DNA of 20,064 bases from Nitrospirota bacterium (GCA_021838585.1 JAKCDE010000019.1:1-20064); one strand, 5' to 3'; positions 1 through 7,766 are shown, numbered from the stretch's first letter. The notes: generated by a model not told the origin, from the sequence alone. Numbers and translations: made by a program.

Positions 1-1364
1 GCCCCGCCCAGCTCCATCCAGCCAAGCTCCGGATGGTGGGCGTGAAGCTCCACCGAGGGCTCCGTAAAGGGGAAATAGGCCGGCTTGTAATGAACCTGGT
101 CCACGCCGGCGATCTCCCGGGCCAGAAGGGCCAGAAGCCCCAGAAGGGTGACGAAGCTGGCATCCTCCTCAAGGACGATGCCTTCCGCCTGGAAAAAGTC
201 CACGGCATGGGTGGCATCCACCTGATCGTGGCGGAAACAGCGGGCGATGGCAAAATACTTCCCGGGAACGGAGGGGCTCCGGGAGAGGGTGCGGGAGGAG
301 AGGGCCGTCCCCTGGCTCCTCATGAGAAGCCTCTTGGCCTGCTCGGGGTCGAAGCCCTGTCGCCACCCTCGGGTGGGAACCGGGGCCTCCCGTCCTTCAT
401 GCGTCCTCGCCACGGCCTCCATGGGCCATTCGTGGGAATTCTTCGCCAGTCGGGGCTCCGAGATCAGATAGATGTCGTGGATGTTCCGGGCGGGATGGGT
501 CTGGGGAATGAAAAGGGCGTCCATGTTCCAGAACTCCGGCTCCACCAGGCTCCCGGTCATCTCGGCAAAGCCCAGCCGAACAAGATGGCCCCGGACTTCC
601 TCAAGGAACTCCCGGTAGGGATGCAGGTGGCCCTGCGGGGGAGGAGGGGCATCGGCCCCCACCGAAAAGGGCCGGAAGGTGCCCCCTTCCCAGCTCCGGG
701 TCTGGAGCATCTCGGGGGTGACATTGCCCAGAAGCTTTCCGCCGCTCTCGAGATCGGAAAGCGTGAGCCCCGCCTCCGGGGAGAGCCGATAGGAGCGGAA
801 GCTTCTCACATCGAGGCGGATGAGCCCTTTCTCCTTGCCCCGGCGACGCTGGTACTGGGAGAGGAGCTCCTGCTCCTCCTTCGGCAATGACTCGAGGACA
901 ACCGGCGCCTCTGCCGACATCTTCAGAAGCTTTTTGAGCAGAAGCACCCCCGGAGGAAGGTCGCCTGCGCGCACGGCCTGTCCCCCCTCCACCACCTTGA
1001 GGGAACCCGCCTCCTTGAGCGCCCCCATCGCCTTCGAGGCCACGGAGGGGTCCGGAAAGAGTCCCCGCAGGTCGCTCATCGGCCGGGGTCCCGTCGCCAG
1101 GGCGTCCATGATGATTTCCTCGGGGAGACCTTCGGCCAGGGCCTGGAGCCCCTGGTCGGTGGGCCTCAGCAGTGTCTCTTCCCGGTCGAGTCGCTCCTCG
1201 ATCAGCCCTCGCGACTTGACCATTTCGAGCCCCATCTGGACCTGGGCCGGAGAGAGGCCCGTCAGGGGTCCGACATCGTCGGACGAGAGGAATGATCCGG
1301 GAGCTTCCCGGGTGAGAAAGGGGCGGAGAAGCGCCCGCTCAACGGGATGGAGTGGCTGGGACAT
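1..1364 (-). CDS. pheS: Phenylalanine-tRNA ligase alpha subunit, archaeal/eukaryotic type (partial)
   Basis: Charges tRNA-Phe with phenylalanine in the cytoplasm, normally as an alpha2-beta2 enzyme with PheT. My translation gives 454 residues before the window edge cuts off the C-terminus. Residues 1-200 are a long N-terminal extension of small helical, winged-helix-like segments, typical of archaeal and eukaryotic PheRS alpha and absent from the roughly 330-residue bacterial PheS. The catalytic core follows: EFWNMDALFIPQTHPAR (277-293), the motif-2 region GKYFAIARCFRHDQVDATH (368-386) and YFPFTEPSVE (430-439). These match the archaeal forms much better than the bacterial ones. The ATG lies 26 bases inside the end of oppF, with AGGA about 10 bases upstream, so it is the last visible gene of the queD-oppD-oppF-pheS run. 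PheT is not in the window. The family is certain; the lineage type is a judgement from motifs. Confidence 0.88.
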   Translation of the reverse strand, partial: MSQPLHPVERALLRPFLTREAPGSFLSSDDVGPLTGLSPAQVQMGLEMVKSRGLIEERLDREETLLRPTDQGLQALAEGLPEEIIMDALATGPRPMSDLRGLFPDPSVASKAMGALKEAGSLKVVEGGQAVRAGDLPPGVLLLKKLLKMSAEAPVVLESLPKEEQELLSQYQRRRGKEKGLIRLDVRSFRSYRLSPEAGLTLSDLESGGKLLGNVTPEMLQTRSWEGGTFRPFSVGADAPPPPQGHLHPYREFLEEVRGHLVRLGFAEMTGSLVEPEFWNMDALFIPQTHPARNIHDIYLISEPRLAKNSHEWPMEAVARTHEGREAPVPTRGWRQGFDPEQAKRLLMRSQGTALSSRTLSRSPSVPGKYFAIARCFRHDQVDATHAVDFFQAEGIVLEEDASFVTLLGLLALLAREIAGVDQVHYKPAYFPFTEPSVELHAHHPELGWMELGG

Positions 1365-2373
1365 GTGACGAAGATCCTTGGGTTGTAAGGTGAACGGGAG
1401 ACCAGGAACTCTCCCCGTGAGGAAGGTGGCAGAGAACCTCCCGGACCTCCCCCCAGGACAAGCGGGGCGGAGGGCTCAGGCGACACTCCGGGAGCGCCCG
1501 GTCGCACCGGGGCAAAAAGGCACAGAGCCCGGACGGTTCACCTTCCGCTCCCGGGGAGGAGGGAGCTTCCGCCTCCGGGAGCGTCCCTTCGGCAAGCAGG
1601 CGGGTGTAGGGATGTCGCGGATCGTCGAGGACGGCCTCCGTGGGACCACTTTCGACGATTTTTCCCCGGTAGAGGACGGCGACCCGGTCGGAGAGATAAC
1701 GAACCATGGGGATATCGTGGGAGATGAAGAGCAGGCTCATGGCCTCCGAGTCGACCAGAGAGGAGAAAAGATTGATGATCTGGGCCCCCATGGAGAGGTC
1801 GAGAGATGCAATGGGCTCGTCGGCTACGAGAAGCTCGGGACCGCAGGCAATGGCCCTCGCGATCCCGATCCTCTGCCGCCCCCCCCCCGAAAACTCCCGG
1901 GGAAATCGCTCCATATCCCGGGAGGAGAGACCCACCCGTTCGAGAAGGCGGGCAACACGGTCGCGGCGGGAGTCGGCATCGGGATCGATTCGGTGGACCA
2001 CCAGGGGCTCCTCGACGATTTCCCGAACCCGCATGCGGGGGTTCAGGGAGGCGTAAGGATCCTGAAAGACCATCTGAAAGCGGCGACGCTGGGCCCGAAG
2101 GGCCCGTCCCGACAGGGACGTGAGATCGAGCCCGTCGAGGAGGATCCGGCCGCGGGTGGGGGGCAGAAGACGCATCACCATCCGGCCGATCGTCGTCTTC
2201 CCCGACCCGGACTCCCCCACAAGGCCCAGAACCTCCCGGCGTCCGATGGAAAAGGAGACCTCCGAAACGGCCTCGAGACGGCGCTTCCGGGAGAAGATCC
2301 CTCCTCCGGGAAGCTCGAACTCCCGGGAGAGACCTTCCGCCCGGATCAGGGAAGAGGGGGCGTCAGGCGGCAT
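1339..2373 (-). CDS. oppF: Peptide/nickel-type ABC transporter ATP-binding protein (OppF/DppF-like)
   Basis: One of the two ATPase subunits that power an oligopeptide, dipeptide or nickel importer at the inner membrane. The 344-residue product has Walker A GESGSGKT (53-60), a signature FSGGGRQR starting at 161 in place of the usual LSGGQ, Walker B LLVADEP (181-187), an H-loop LLFISHD, and the C-terminal Opp/Dpp extension with a Cys-containing CAFLPRC element. The chosen ATG overlaps the end of oppD by 11 bases, which fits translational coupling; a longer in-frame reading upstream is a shadow of oppD. Ten consecutive G bases encode the signature glycines. No permease or binding-protein gene lies beside it, so the substrate cannot be inferred. 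Confidence 0.88.
   Translation of the reverse strand: MPPDAPSSLIRAEGLSREFELPGGGIFSRKRRLEAVSEVSFSIGRREVLGLVGESGSGKTTIGRMVMRLLPPTRGRILLDGLDLTSLSGRALRAQRRRFQMVFQDPYASLNPRMRVREIVEEPLVVHRIDPDADSRRDRVARLLERVGLSSRDMERFPREFSGGGRQRIGIARAIACGPELLVADEPIASLDLSMGAQIINLFSSLVDSEAMSLLFISHDIPMVRYLSDRVAVLYRGKIVESGPTEAVLDDPRHPYTRLLAEGTLPEAEAPSSPGAEGEPSGLCAFLPRCDRALPECRLSPPPRLSWGEVREVLCHLPHGESSWSPVHLTTQGSSSHVPATPSR
1879..1888. repeat. Homopolymer tract C10 (G10 in the oppF coding strand)
   Basis: Ten C bases on the plus strand encode the Gly-Gly-Gly of the OppF signature motif on the minus strand. A gain or loss of one base by slippage would disrupt the ATPase in its catalytic core. Confidence 0.95.
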
Positions 2374-3373
2374 GGACGGGGGCTCCCAGGGGAGAGTCGT
2401 CGGGGTGGTGGCAAAAGACGCGCTCTCCCTCGCCTCCATTCCAGGAGGGGAGGGTCGAGGTGCAGAGGCTGTCGGCCCGGGAGCACCGGGGGGCAAAGGA
2501 GCAGCCCGGCGGAAGATCCCACAGGGGAGGAACCTGGCCTCCGATGGCGGCCAGGGGAGCCTCCCGTCTCGTCCGGATCCCCCCTTCCGGACGGGAGGCC
2601 AGGAGGGCCCGACCGTAGGGGTGGCGGGGTCCATGGGAAAAAAAGCGCGCCGAAGGGGCCTCCTCGACGATTCTTCCCGCATACATGAGGAGGACCCGGT
2701 CGGAGACCCGTCGCACATGGGAAAGATCGTGGGAGATGAAGAGCAGGCTCTGACCCGATCGCTGCCGGATCCGGGCCAGGAGGGCCAGGATCTGGAGGGC
2801 CACCGTCGGATCGAGGGCCGTGGTCGGCTCGTCGGCAATGACCAGAAGCGGATCAAGCGCCAGGGCCATGGCAATCATGACCCGCTGGCGCATTCCTCCC
2901 GAGAGCTGGTGGGGATAGGAGCGGCTCACCGTCAGCGGATCGGGAAGACCCGCCGCCCGGAGACCGTCGAGAATCCGTTGACCGATCTCCTCCCGGGAGA
3001 GAGACGTATGGCTTTGATAGATCTCCCGCATCTGGGTTTCGACTGTCAGGACGGGGTTCAATGCGCTTTGGGGCTCCTGGAAGACCATGGAGACCTTCTG
3101 TCCACGAAGTGTCTGCAGGCGGCTTTCGGGAAGGGTCAGGAGATCCTCTCCGTCAAACACGATCCTTCCTCCGGCAATCCGGGATCCCGGAGGAAAAAGT
3201 CCCAAAAGGGAAAGGCCCGTGAGGGTCTTCCCCGAACCGGACTCCCCCACCAGCCCCACGGCCTCCCCTTTGCCCAAGGTAAAGGAGACCTCCCGCACCG
3301 GGACAATCTCTCCCTCGCGGGTCTTGAGGACAAGGGTCAGGTTCTCCACCTTGAGAAGAGTCTCCCCGGCCAT
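2363..3373 (-). CDS. oppD: Peptide/nickel-type ABC transporter ATP-binding protein (OppD/DppD-like)
   Basis: Partner ATPase of the OppF-like subunit next to it. The 336-residue product shows Walker A GESGSGKT (43-50), signature LSGGMRQR (157-164), Walker B LLVIADEP (176-183), the H-loop LLFISHD with His215, and the C-terminal Opp/Dpp domain with PGCSFAPRC and a later VFCHHP, as in family members. The ATG shares one base with the queD stop (TGATG), so I prefer it over an upstream in-frame ATG that lies inside queD. D and F subunits normally work as a heterodimer with two permeases and a binding protein; none is visible here. The pair could serve permeases encoded elsewhere. Confidence 0.9.
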   Translation of the reverse strand: MAGETLLKVENLTLVLKTREGEIVPVREVSFTLGKGEAVGLVGESGSGKTLTGLSLLGLFPPGSRIAGGRIVFDGEDLLTLPESRLQTLRGQKVSMVFQEPQSALNPVLTVETQMREIYQSHTSLSREEIGQRILDGLRAAGLPDPLTVSRSYPHQLSGGMRQRVMIAMALALDPLLVIADEPTTALDPTVALQILALLARIRQRSGQSLLFISHDLSHVRRVSDRVLLMYAGRIVEEAPSARFFSHGPRHPYGRALLASRPEGGIRTRREAPLAAIGGQVPPLWDLPPGCSFAPRCSRADSLCTSTLPSWNGGEGERVFCHHPDDSPLGAPVHAA

Positions 3374-3759
3374 CAGGGCTCCTCGTAGGTCGCGACATAC
3401 CCGTCCATCTCGCACACCGACACGCGGGCAACCGACACTCCCGGATGGGAGGAGACGGAAAGGTTCCGGACAAGGCCCCGGTAAAAATAGAGGGCAATGT
3501 TCTCGGCGGTCGTCGTCCTGTCGGAGAAGAAGGGATGGTCGTTCAGGTGGGTATGGTCGAGCTCGGCCACAAGCGGGTCGAGAAAGCGTTCGATCTCGTG
3601 GAAATCGAACGCCATTCCGAGCGCATCAAGCTCCGAAGTGCGAAAGGTGGCCTCAACGGTCCAGTTATGGCCGTGAAGCCTCGCGCACAGGCCGGGATAG
3701 CCGACGATAATGTGGGAGGCGGCAAAGCTCCTCCGGGCAGAAACGGAAAAACCCATCAT
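3373..3759 (-). CDS. queD: 6-carboxytetrahydropterin synthase (QueD/PTPS family)
   Basis: Converts dihydroneopterin triphosphate to 6-carboxytetrahydropterin, an early step of queuosine/7-deazaguanine synthesis. From the ATG at 3759 it is 128 residues, the usual family size. Zinc-ligand histidines lie at 16 (AASH) and at 29 and 31 in CARLHGH, whose Cys25 fits the catalytic cysteine of the CxxxHGH pattern typical of QueD rather than of eukaryotic PTPS. The LDHTHLND segment and the C-terminal CEMDGYVATY complete the fold. A longer reading starting at 3867 is unlikely because a TATAAT box lies at 3805-3800, inside it. GAGGAG directly precedes the ATGATG start pair, so the second ATG (3756) may be the true one. 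No queC or queE is nearby. Confidence 0.88.
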   Translation of the reverse strand: MMGFSVSARRSFAASHIIVGYPGLCARLHGHNWTVEATFRTSELDALGMAFDFHEIERFLDPLVAELDHTHLNDHPFFSDRTTTAENIALYFYRGLVRNLSVSSHPGVSVARVSVCEMDGYVATYEEP

Positions 3760-3799
3760 CTCCTCGTTGAAAATGGCACCTTCCGAAATGAACCTGTCC

Positions 3800-3808
3800 A
3801 TTATAGCA
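3800..3808 (-). promoter_or_regulatory. Extended -10 promoter for queD-oppD-oppF-pheS
   Basis: On the minus strand the sequence TGCTATAAT is an extended -10 element with a perfect TATAAT. No good -35 is visible 16-18 bases upstream, which is tolerated with an extended -10. A start near 3793 would give a leader of about 35 bases before queD and shows that thiD and queD can be transcribed separately. Confidence 0.55.
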
Positions 3809-3873
3809 GAGAGGAGCCGCGAGGAGGAGGGAGGACGTTGGCAAGGAAAGGCCGAGGTAGGTCGCAAAAAAGG

Positions 3874-4686
3874 TTATCGGGAAGAGGAAAAGAAAGACCT
3901 CAGCACGTCAGGATCCAGGACCGCCCGGCCCTCTCCCGAGACCCGGGACAGGAGCGTCTGATAGAGGTCAAGAGCCTGAGCCACAGCCCCGGCCAGGGAA
4001 GACTCTCCCCGGACAAGAAGGGCCGCCACGAGCGAGGAGAGGGTGCACCCTCCCCCATGGATCCCGGGAAGACGGCGGAAGGGATGGGAAAAGATTCGCT
4101 CTCCGGAGGGTGTCCAGAAGAGATCGGTGCGAGGCTCCTCCCCGGCCCGGTGCCCCCCCTTGAGCAGGACCGCCCGGACACCATACTGGTCGTGAAGACG
4201 ACGGGCCATCATCACAAGATCTTCCGGTCGGGAGCCGGGGATCTCTCCGCCCAGTTCCAGGGCCTCCGGAAGGTTGGGGGTCACGAGATCCACCCGGGGA
4301 AACAGGGAACGGGCCAGATCCCGGTAGGCCGGAGGGGTCAGAACGGATCCTCCTGTGCCAAAGAGGAAGACGGGATCGAGAATGCGGACCACATCTCCGG
4401 GAAGCCCGTCCAGAAAGTCCGACAGGACCCCCACAAGAGAGGACTCCATGAGGCCAATCTTGACCGCCCGGGGAGGTCCCTCCCCGACCACCGCCTCGAG
4501 CATGGCCGAAAAGAGGTCAGGGGACAGAGGTTCGGTCCGGCCGACCCCCTGGAGGTTCTGGACCGTGAGGACGGTCGGGACCCCCTGACCGCGAATGCCC
4601 AGGGCCGAGAAGACCCGAAGGTCCTGATAGAGGCCGGCTCCCCCCGAGGGATCGAGCCCCGCCACGGAGAGGGCATACCCCTTCAC
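3874..4686 (-). CDS. thiD: Hydroxymethylpyrimidine/phosphomethylpyrimidine kinase
   Basis: Phosphorylates HMP and HMP-P to HMP-PP, the pyrimidine half of thiamine. The 270-residue product begins with AGLDPSGGAG (9-18), the ribokinase-fold N-terminal motif of ThiD. It has TVQNLQG (41-47), DPV (104-106), KGGH (176-179) and the C-terminal anion-hole motif HGGGCTLSS (210-218) with candidate catalytic Cys214; most homologues read HGTGC, so Gly for Thr is a small deviation. It starts with GTG, overlapping the stop of the M23 gene as GTGA, which supports the start and coupling. It is the last gene of the thiG-thiE-M23-thiD run and ends with TAA before a 114-base gap carrying the queD promoter. Confidence 0.92.
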   Translation of the reverse strand: MKGYALSVAGLDPSGGAGLYQDLRVFSALGIRGQGVPTVLTVQNLQGVGRTEPLSPDLFSAMLEAVVGEGPPRAVKIGLMESSLVGVLSDFLDGLPGDVVRILDPVFLFGTGGSVLTPPAYRDLARSLFPRVDLVTPNLPEALELGGEIPGSRPEDLVMMARRLHDQYGVRAVLLKGGHRAGEEPRTDLFWTPSGERIFSHPFRRLPGIHGGGCTLSSLVAALLVRGESSLAGAVAQALDLYQTLLSRVSGEGRAVLDPDVLRSFFSSSR

Positions 4687-5621
4687 GGCCCCTCCTCCCG
4701 AAGATGGACGGCCTTCGCCAAAAGACCGGTCAGCATCATCGGATTGACGTGCGCCCCCCTCAACACCGCCCCATAGTGGAGAACCGGTCCGGTCACACGG
4801 CCGGTATGCCCCACACGTCCGATCACCTGACCCCGGACAACCTTGTCTCCCGCCCGGACAGCCATGTCCGACATGTGCAGGTACTCGGTCAGGAGACCGC
4901 CCCCATGGTCGATAATGACCATGTTCCCGTCATAGTAGAAGGATCCGGCCAGGCGGACGATCCCGTCGTTGGCCGCATGGACGGGGGTCCCCATGGGTGC
5001 GTCGATGTCCTCCCCCGAATGCCGGGCCATTGCCCGACCGTTGAGGTAGCGGTAGGCCCCGAAATCATGGGTGATCTTACCCGAAAGTGGTGCCACAAAG
5101 GCCCGGTGAAAAAGAAACGGGCGATCGGGCGCGGCAAGAGCTGCCAAGATGATCTTCCGCTCCCGGGCCAGGCGTCGGAGAAAGGAGGCGGGAGGGGTCA
5201 CGAAGGATCGGGCGACGGAGAGCCGAGAGACCTGAAACGGCCGGGGGGTTACGGCCAGAGAGACAGCCTGATGGCCTCCTGAGCCAAAAAGGGTCAGGGG
5301 AAGCGTTGTGGGGGGGGTCGAAAAGTCCACGCCCACAAGGACGGCCCGAAAGGAATCGTCCTGGGAGCCGGAAGGCTGGGAAGAGTGATGTCGCCAGAGG
5401 TGCACCCGGGCCCGGGTCGATCCCACCGCGATCTCTTTGACCGATGACGAGGGGGGGAAGAGGAGAAGGGCAAGTCCCCCTTGGGGAAGGGCCACCGCCG
5501 GAGAGGAGATCTCCGCGGCCCCCAGGGGAGAGGCCAGAAGCAGCAGAAGGAAAAGGCCGGAGGCCAAGGTCCGGATCCCTCCGGCCCGACTATCCACGGG
5601 CCCAGGCCTTTCGGAGGGCAT
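4683..5621 (-). CDS. M23-family (LytM/peptidase M23) exported protein, probable altered active site
   Basis: A 312-residue protein with a hydrophobic signal segment at about 18-36 ending GAA, an N-terminal beta-rich part, and a C-terminal M23 domain. The domain shows HSGEDID (His201, Asp205) and YLHMS (His249). Where active enzymes have the HxH motif (GPHLH), this one reads GPVLHYG: His282, the zinc ligand, is kept, but the first, catalytic histidine is Val280 (GTT, read from the DNA). The three zinc ligands of LytM therefore remain while one catalytic residue is missing. It may cut peptidoglycan poorly or act as an activator of amidases. The ATG at 5621 overlaps thiE by 32 bases; a GTG at 5597 is a possible alternative start. 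Its place inside a thiamine operon is unexplained. Confidence 0.82.
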   Translation of the reverse strand: MPSERPGPVDSRAGGIRTLASGLFLLLLLASPLGAAEISSPAVALPQGGLALLLFPPSSSVKEIAVGSTRARVHLWRHHSSQPSGSQDDSFRAVLVGVDFSTPPTTLPLTLFGSGGHQAVSLAVTPRPFQVSRLSVARSFVTPPASFLRRLARERKIILAALAAPDRPFLFHRAFVAPLSGKITHDFGAYRYLNGRAMARHSGEDIDAPMGTPVHAANDGIVRLAGSFYYDGNMVIIDHGGGLLTEYLHMSDMAVRAGDKVVRGQVIGRVGHTGRVTGPVLHYGAVLRGAHVNPMMLTGLLAKAVHLREEGP

Positions 5622-6225
5622 AGGCGGCCGCCACCGGATCGGGGGCGTAGGAAAGGGCTCCCATCACCACCATGCCGGCCGCCCCGGTCGAGCGGACCTT
5701 CGTCGCCTCTTCGGGTCCAATTCCTCCGATGGCAAAGACCGGCACACTCACCGACCGGATGATCTCTCCCAGCCGGGTGATCCCCAGGGGAGGACCAAAG
5801 GGCCGCTTGGAGGGGGTGTCAAAGACAGGGCCGGCAATCAGGTAGTCGGCGCCTTCCCTCACCGCCTCTTCCGCCGCCTCCGGGCCATGGACCGAAACCC
5901 CCACAAGAAATCCGTCGGAGACCCTCTGGCGGATCCGGGGAAGGGGCGGGTGAGATTCGGGAAGGTGGAGCCCGGTGGCCCCTCCGTCCAGGGCAAAGTC
6001 CATCCGGCGGTTCACGAGCCACGGAATGCCCCGGGGAACATTGTCGCGAAAGTGCCTCACGAGCTCGGAAAACTCCCAGGAGGTGGAGAGCTTGCGTCTG
6101 AGGATCACGGCACTCACCCCGCCCCGGGTCGATTCGATGGCCCGTCTCACAAGATCACGCACCGGAACCTCTTCCGGGGTGACATAAAGGAGCGGCCCCA
6201 GGGCCTGGGCACCCAGGGACTCCAT
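5590..6225 (-). CDS. thiE: Thiamine-phosphate synthase
   Basis: Joins HMP-PP with the thiazole phosphate to give thiamine phosphate. The 211-residue product is a TIM barrel of normal length, with NRRMDFALDGGATGLHLPE (72-90), GVSVHGPEAA (109-118), GPVFDTPSK (132-140) and the phosphate-binding AIGGI segment near the C-terminus. The ATG shares one base with the thiG stop (TGATG), which fixes the start. The regulator-like paralogue TenI has the same fold; the direct position after thiG and before thiD favours the synthase. Reading the same frame further upstream only gives an antisense-like shadow of thiG. Confidence 0.9.
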   Translation of the reverse strand: MESLGAQALGPLLYVTPEEVPVRDLVRRAIESTRGGVSAVILRRKLSTSWEFSELVRHFRDNVPRGIPWLVNRRMDFALDGGATGLHLPESHPPLPRIRQRVSDGFLVGVSVHGPEAAEEAVREGADYLIAGPVFDTPSKRPFGPPLGITRLGEIIRSVSVPVFAIGGIGPEEATKVRSTGAAGMVVMGALSYAPDPVAAAYALRKAWARG

Positions 6226-7043
6226 CAGCTTCCCAGCATCCCGTCGAGGGGGCTCGACGCGCTGGCATAGAGGCGGCGTGGCATGCGGCCCGCCAGGAAA
6301 GAGTCCCGGCCGGCCGAAACGGCATTTTTCATGGCCCGGGCCATGAGGAGGGGGTTCTTCGCCTCGGCGACGGCCGTGTTCATGAGAATCCCGTCGACCC
6401 CCATCTCCATGGCAATGGCCGCGTCGGAGGCACAGCCGACTCCGGCATCGACGATCACCGGGACGGAGACCGTCTCCATGATGATGCGAAGGCTCGCGGG
6501 GTTCCGGATTCCGAGACCCGATCCGATGGGGGCGGCCAGAGGCATCACGGCCACGCATCCCACATCCACAAGCTTTTTGGCGATGACCGGATCATCGCTG
6601 GTGTAAGGGAAGACGATCGAGCCCTCCGAGACGAGAATCCGGGCCGCTTCCACCAGCCCCGTGACATCGGGGTAGAGCGTCTTCGGATCTCCGATCACCT
6701 CGAGCTTGACGAGAGGTGAGATCCCGGATTCCCGGGCCAGGCGCGCATACCTCAGGGCCTCTTCCACCGTGTAGCATCCGGCGGTATTCGGCAGGATCTT
6801 GAATTCCGACGGAGGAAGGTAATCGAGGAGGTTCGGCTCGTCCTTGCGGAGAATGTTGACCCGGCGAACAGCCACGGTCACCACATCGGCTCCCGACTCA
6901 AGGATCACCTTCCGGGTCATCTCGAACGAAGGATATTTTCCCGTCCCGATCCAGAGCCGGGAGCGGAAAGAGATGTTCCCGATGGTCAGAGGGTCGTCGG
7001 ACAAGGTTTCGGAAGAAAGGGACAAAGCAGCGGTCGAGCTCAT
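6225..7043 (-). CDS. thiG: Thiazole synthase
   Basis: Builds the thiazole phosphate ring of thiamine from deoxyxylulose phosphate, dehydroglycine and the sulfur carrier ThiS. From the ATG at 7043 it is 272 residues. It has the GTGKY motif (33-37), NTAGC (86-90), VKLEVI with the Schiff-base Lys113, [12 protein letters not shown] and the phosphate-binding VDAGVG segment. GGAGGT six bases before the ATG supports this start over an in-frame ATG 33 bases upstream. It is the first gene of the thiamine operon. I looked for a thiS gene ending in Gly-Gly just upstream and found none, and neither thiH nor thiO is present; these partners must lie elsewhere. Confidence 0.93.
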   Translation of the reverse strand: MSSTAALSLSSETLSDDPLTIGNISFRSRLWIGTGKYPSFEMTRKVILESGADVVTVAVRRVNILRKDEPNLLDYLPPSEFKILPNTAGCYTVEEALRYARLARESGISPLVKLEVIGDPKTLYPDVTGLVEAARILVSEGSIVFPYTSDDPVIAKKLVDVGCVAVMPLAAPIGSGLGIRNPASLRIIMETVSVPVIVDAGVGCASDAAIAMEMGVDGILMNTAVAEAKNPLLMARAMKNAVSAGRDSFLAGRMPRRLYASASSPLDGMLGS

Positions 7044-7090
7044 GGGAGACCTCCAGATCAGAGACGTCGATGTCAAAAATGTCTGCCTTC

Positions 7091-7120
7091 ATTTTAAGAC
7101 GGGAATCCCCCCGTGAGCAA
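7091..7120 (-). promoter_or_regulatory. Probable promoter of the thiG operon
   Basis: Minus strand TTGCTC (7120-7115), 18-base spacer, TAAAAT (7096-7091). Start near 7084 gives a leader of about 40 bases, too short for a TPP riboswitch. The spacer holds a small dyad (ACGGG...CCCGT). Confidence 0.4.
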
Positions 7121-7189
7121 ACCGCGAGCTCCTCACAAAGACTGTGCGCCCTTGGCAGAGGGCCAATGGCTCATGGGCGGAGGGCTTCA

Positions 7190-7218
7190 TTGACAAAAAA
7201 TGAGTCTTTTTTTAGGAT
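7190..7218 (+). promoter_or_regulatory. Promoter of the cobalamin riboswitch transcript
   Basis: TTGACA (7190-7195), 17-base spacer, TAGGAT (7213-7218). A perfect -35 with good spacing; the start falls about 6 bases before the riboswitch, divergent from the thiG promoter. Confidence 0.65.
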
Positions 7219-7230
7219 CTTGTCATCGTT

Positions 7231-7396
7231 GATGGTTCCCCGTTCGAGGGGATGAAAAGGGAACACGGTGAGGAAGATCTCCCATGCCGTGGCTGCCCCC
7301 GCAACTGTAAGCGGAGAGTCGGACGCACCCTGATGCCACTGGGAAACCGGGAAGGCCGCGTCAGACATTGACCCGCAAGCCAGGAGACCTGCCATC
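7231..7396 (+). promoter_or_regulatory. Cobalamin (B12) riboswitch
   Basis: The conserved landmarks of the adenosylcobalamin riboswitch occur in order: GGGAACACGGTG, then GCTGCCCCCGCAACTGTAAG, GCCACTGGGAAACCGGGAAG, and the B12 box AGCCAGGAGACCTGCC. The ends GATGG (7231-7235) and CCATC (7392-7396) can pair as P1. It binds cobalamin and normally represses B12 synthesis or transport genes, or B12-independent isozymes. The orientation is plus, away from thiG. No recognisable gene begins in the next 450 bases. Confidence 0.93.
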
Positions 7397-7724
7397 ATCC
7401 ATCGTCACTGACGAACACGCAGGGCGGGGTGCCCCTGTGGGTCTCAGGCTCCTGGCTTATCGTGACTCCCTCGCACAGGCAGGATCTGACATCGGGTTCG
7501 TGGTGACATGTCTCACTCTTTGTTGCCACGAGGTTCTCATGTCGACCCTCTCACGCCTTGTTTTCCGCCCCCCCTCCCTTCGTTCTGAAAGATCTCCTAA
7601 AATCAGTCCCTCTCCGTTTGGGGGGCAAGAAACGCCTCCTTCCCACCCGCGACCCTTTTTTTGGCCTCCTCGAGAGTCGCCCGAGCGGAATAAACCCCAC
7701 AGGATCAGGCTGAACCTCAAGGAG
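7397..7724 (+). other. Leader/spacer after the riboswitch with no convincing gene
   Basis: About 330 bases between the riboswitch and the Fur-type promoter. A GC-rich hairpin (CAGGGC...GCCCCTG) begins near 7422 and may belong to the expression platform. TCGTGG at about 7499 can pair with CCACGA at about 7527. A 26-codon ORF (7508-7588) and a larger 7368-7775 frame show no family features. A T7 run near 7660 could end transcription, but no good hairpin touches it. This may be a long leader or the remains of a lost gene. Confidence 0.5.
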
Positions 7725-7753
7725 TTGACATCCTCGATTCCAATAATGATAAT
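7725..7753 (+). promoter_or_regulatory. Promoter P1 of the outer-membrane protein gene
   Basis: TTGACA (7725-7730), 17-base spacer, GATAAT (7748-7753). The -10 box lies inside the Fur box, so repressor binding would block it. The leader to the ATG is about 100 bases. Confidence 0.65.
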
Positions 7754-7766
7754 TATTCTCATTATC
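7748..7766 (+). promoter_or_regulatory. Fur box
   Basis: GATAATTATTCTCATTATC matches the classical 19-bp Fur consensus at 16 of 19 positions, and TGATAAT-T-ATTCTCA (7747-7761) fits the 7-1-7 form with one mismatch. It covers the -10 of P1, which predicts repression by Fur with iron. Confidence 0.7.

Noticed and set aside
33..890. Long plus-strand open frame, and another at 820-1368
   Set aside because: It is antisense to pheS, whose minus-strand translation has clear synthetase motifs; GC-rich antisense frames are often open.
1378..3388. Plus-strand frames of 436 and 422 codons
   Set aside because: They are antisense to the two ABC ATPases, are rich in Gly, Pro and Arg, and show no family motif.
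3445..4776. Plus-strand frame of 443 codons
   Set aside because: Antisense to queD and thiD, low-complexity composition, no ribosome site.
5437..6270. Plus-strand frame of 277 codons
   Set aside because: Antisense to the M23 and thiE genes.
7044..7230. TPP riboswitch or thiS gene before thiG
   Set aside because: No CTGAGA-type THI-box on the minus strand and no short frame ending in Gly-Gly.
7508..7588. 26-codon ORF as the riboswitch target
   Set aside because: Weak ribosome site, Pro-rich end, no similarity to known short B12-linked proteins.
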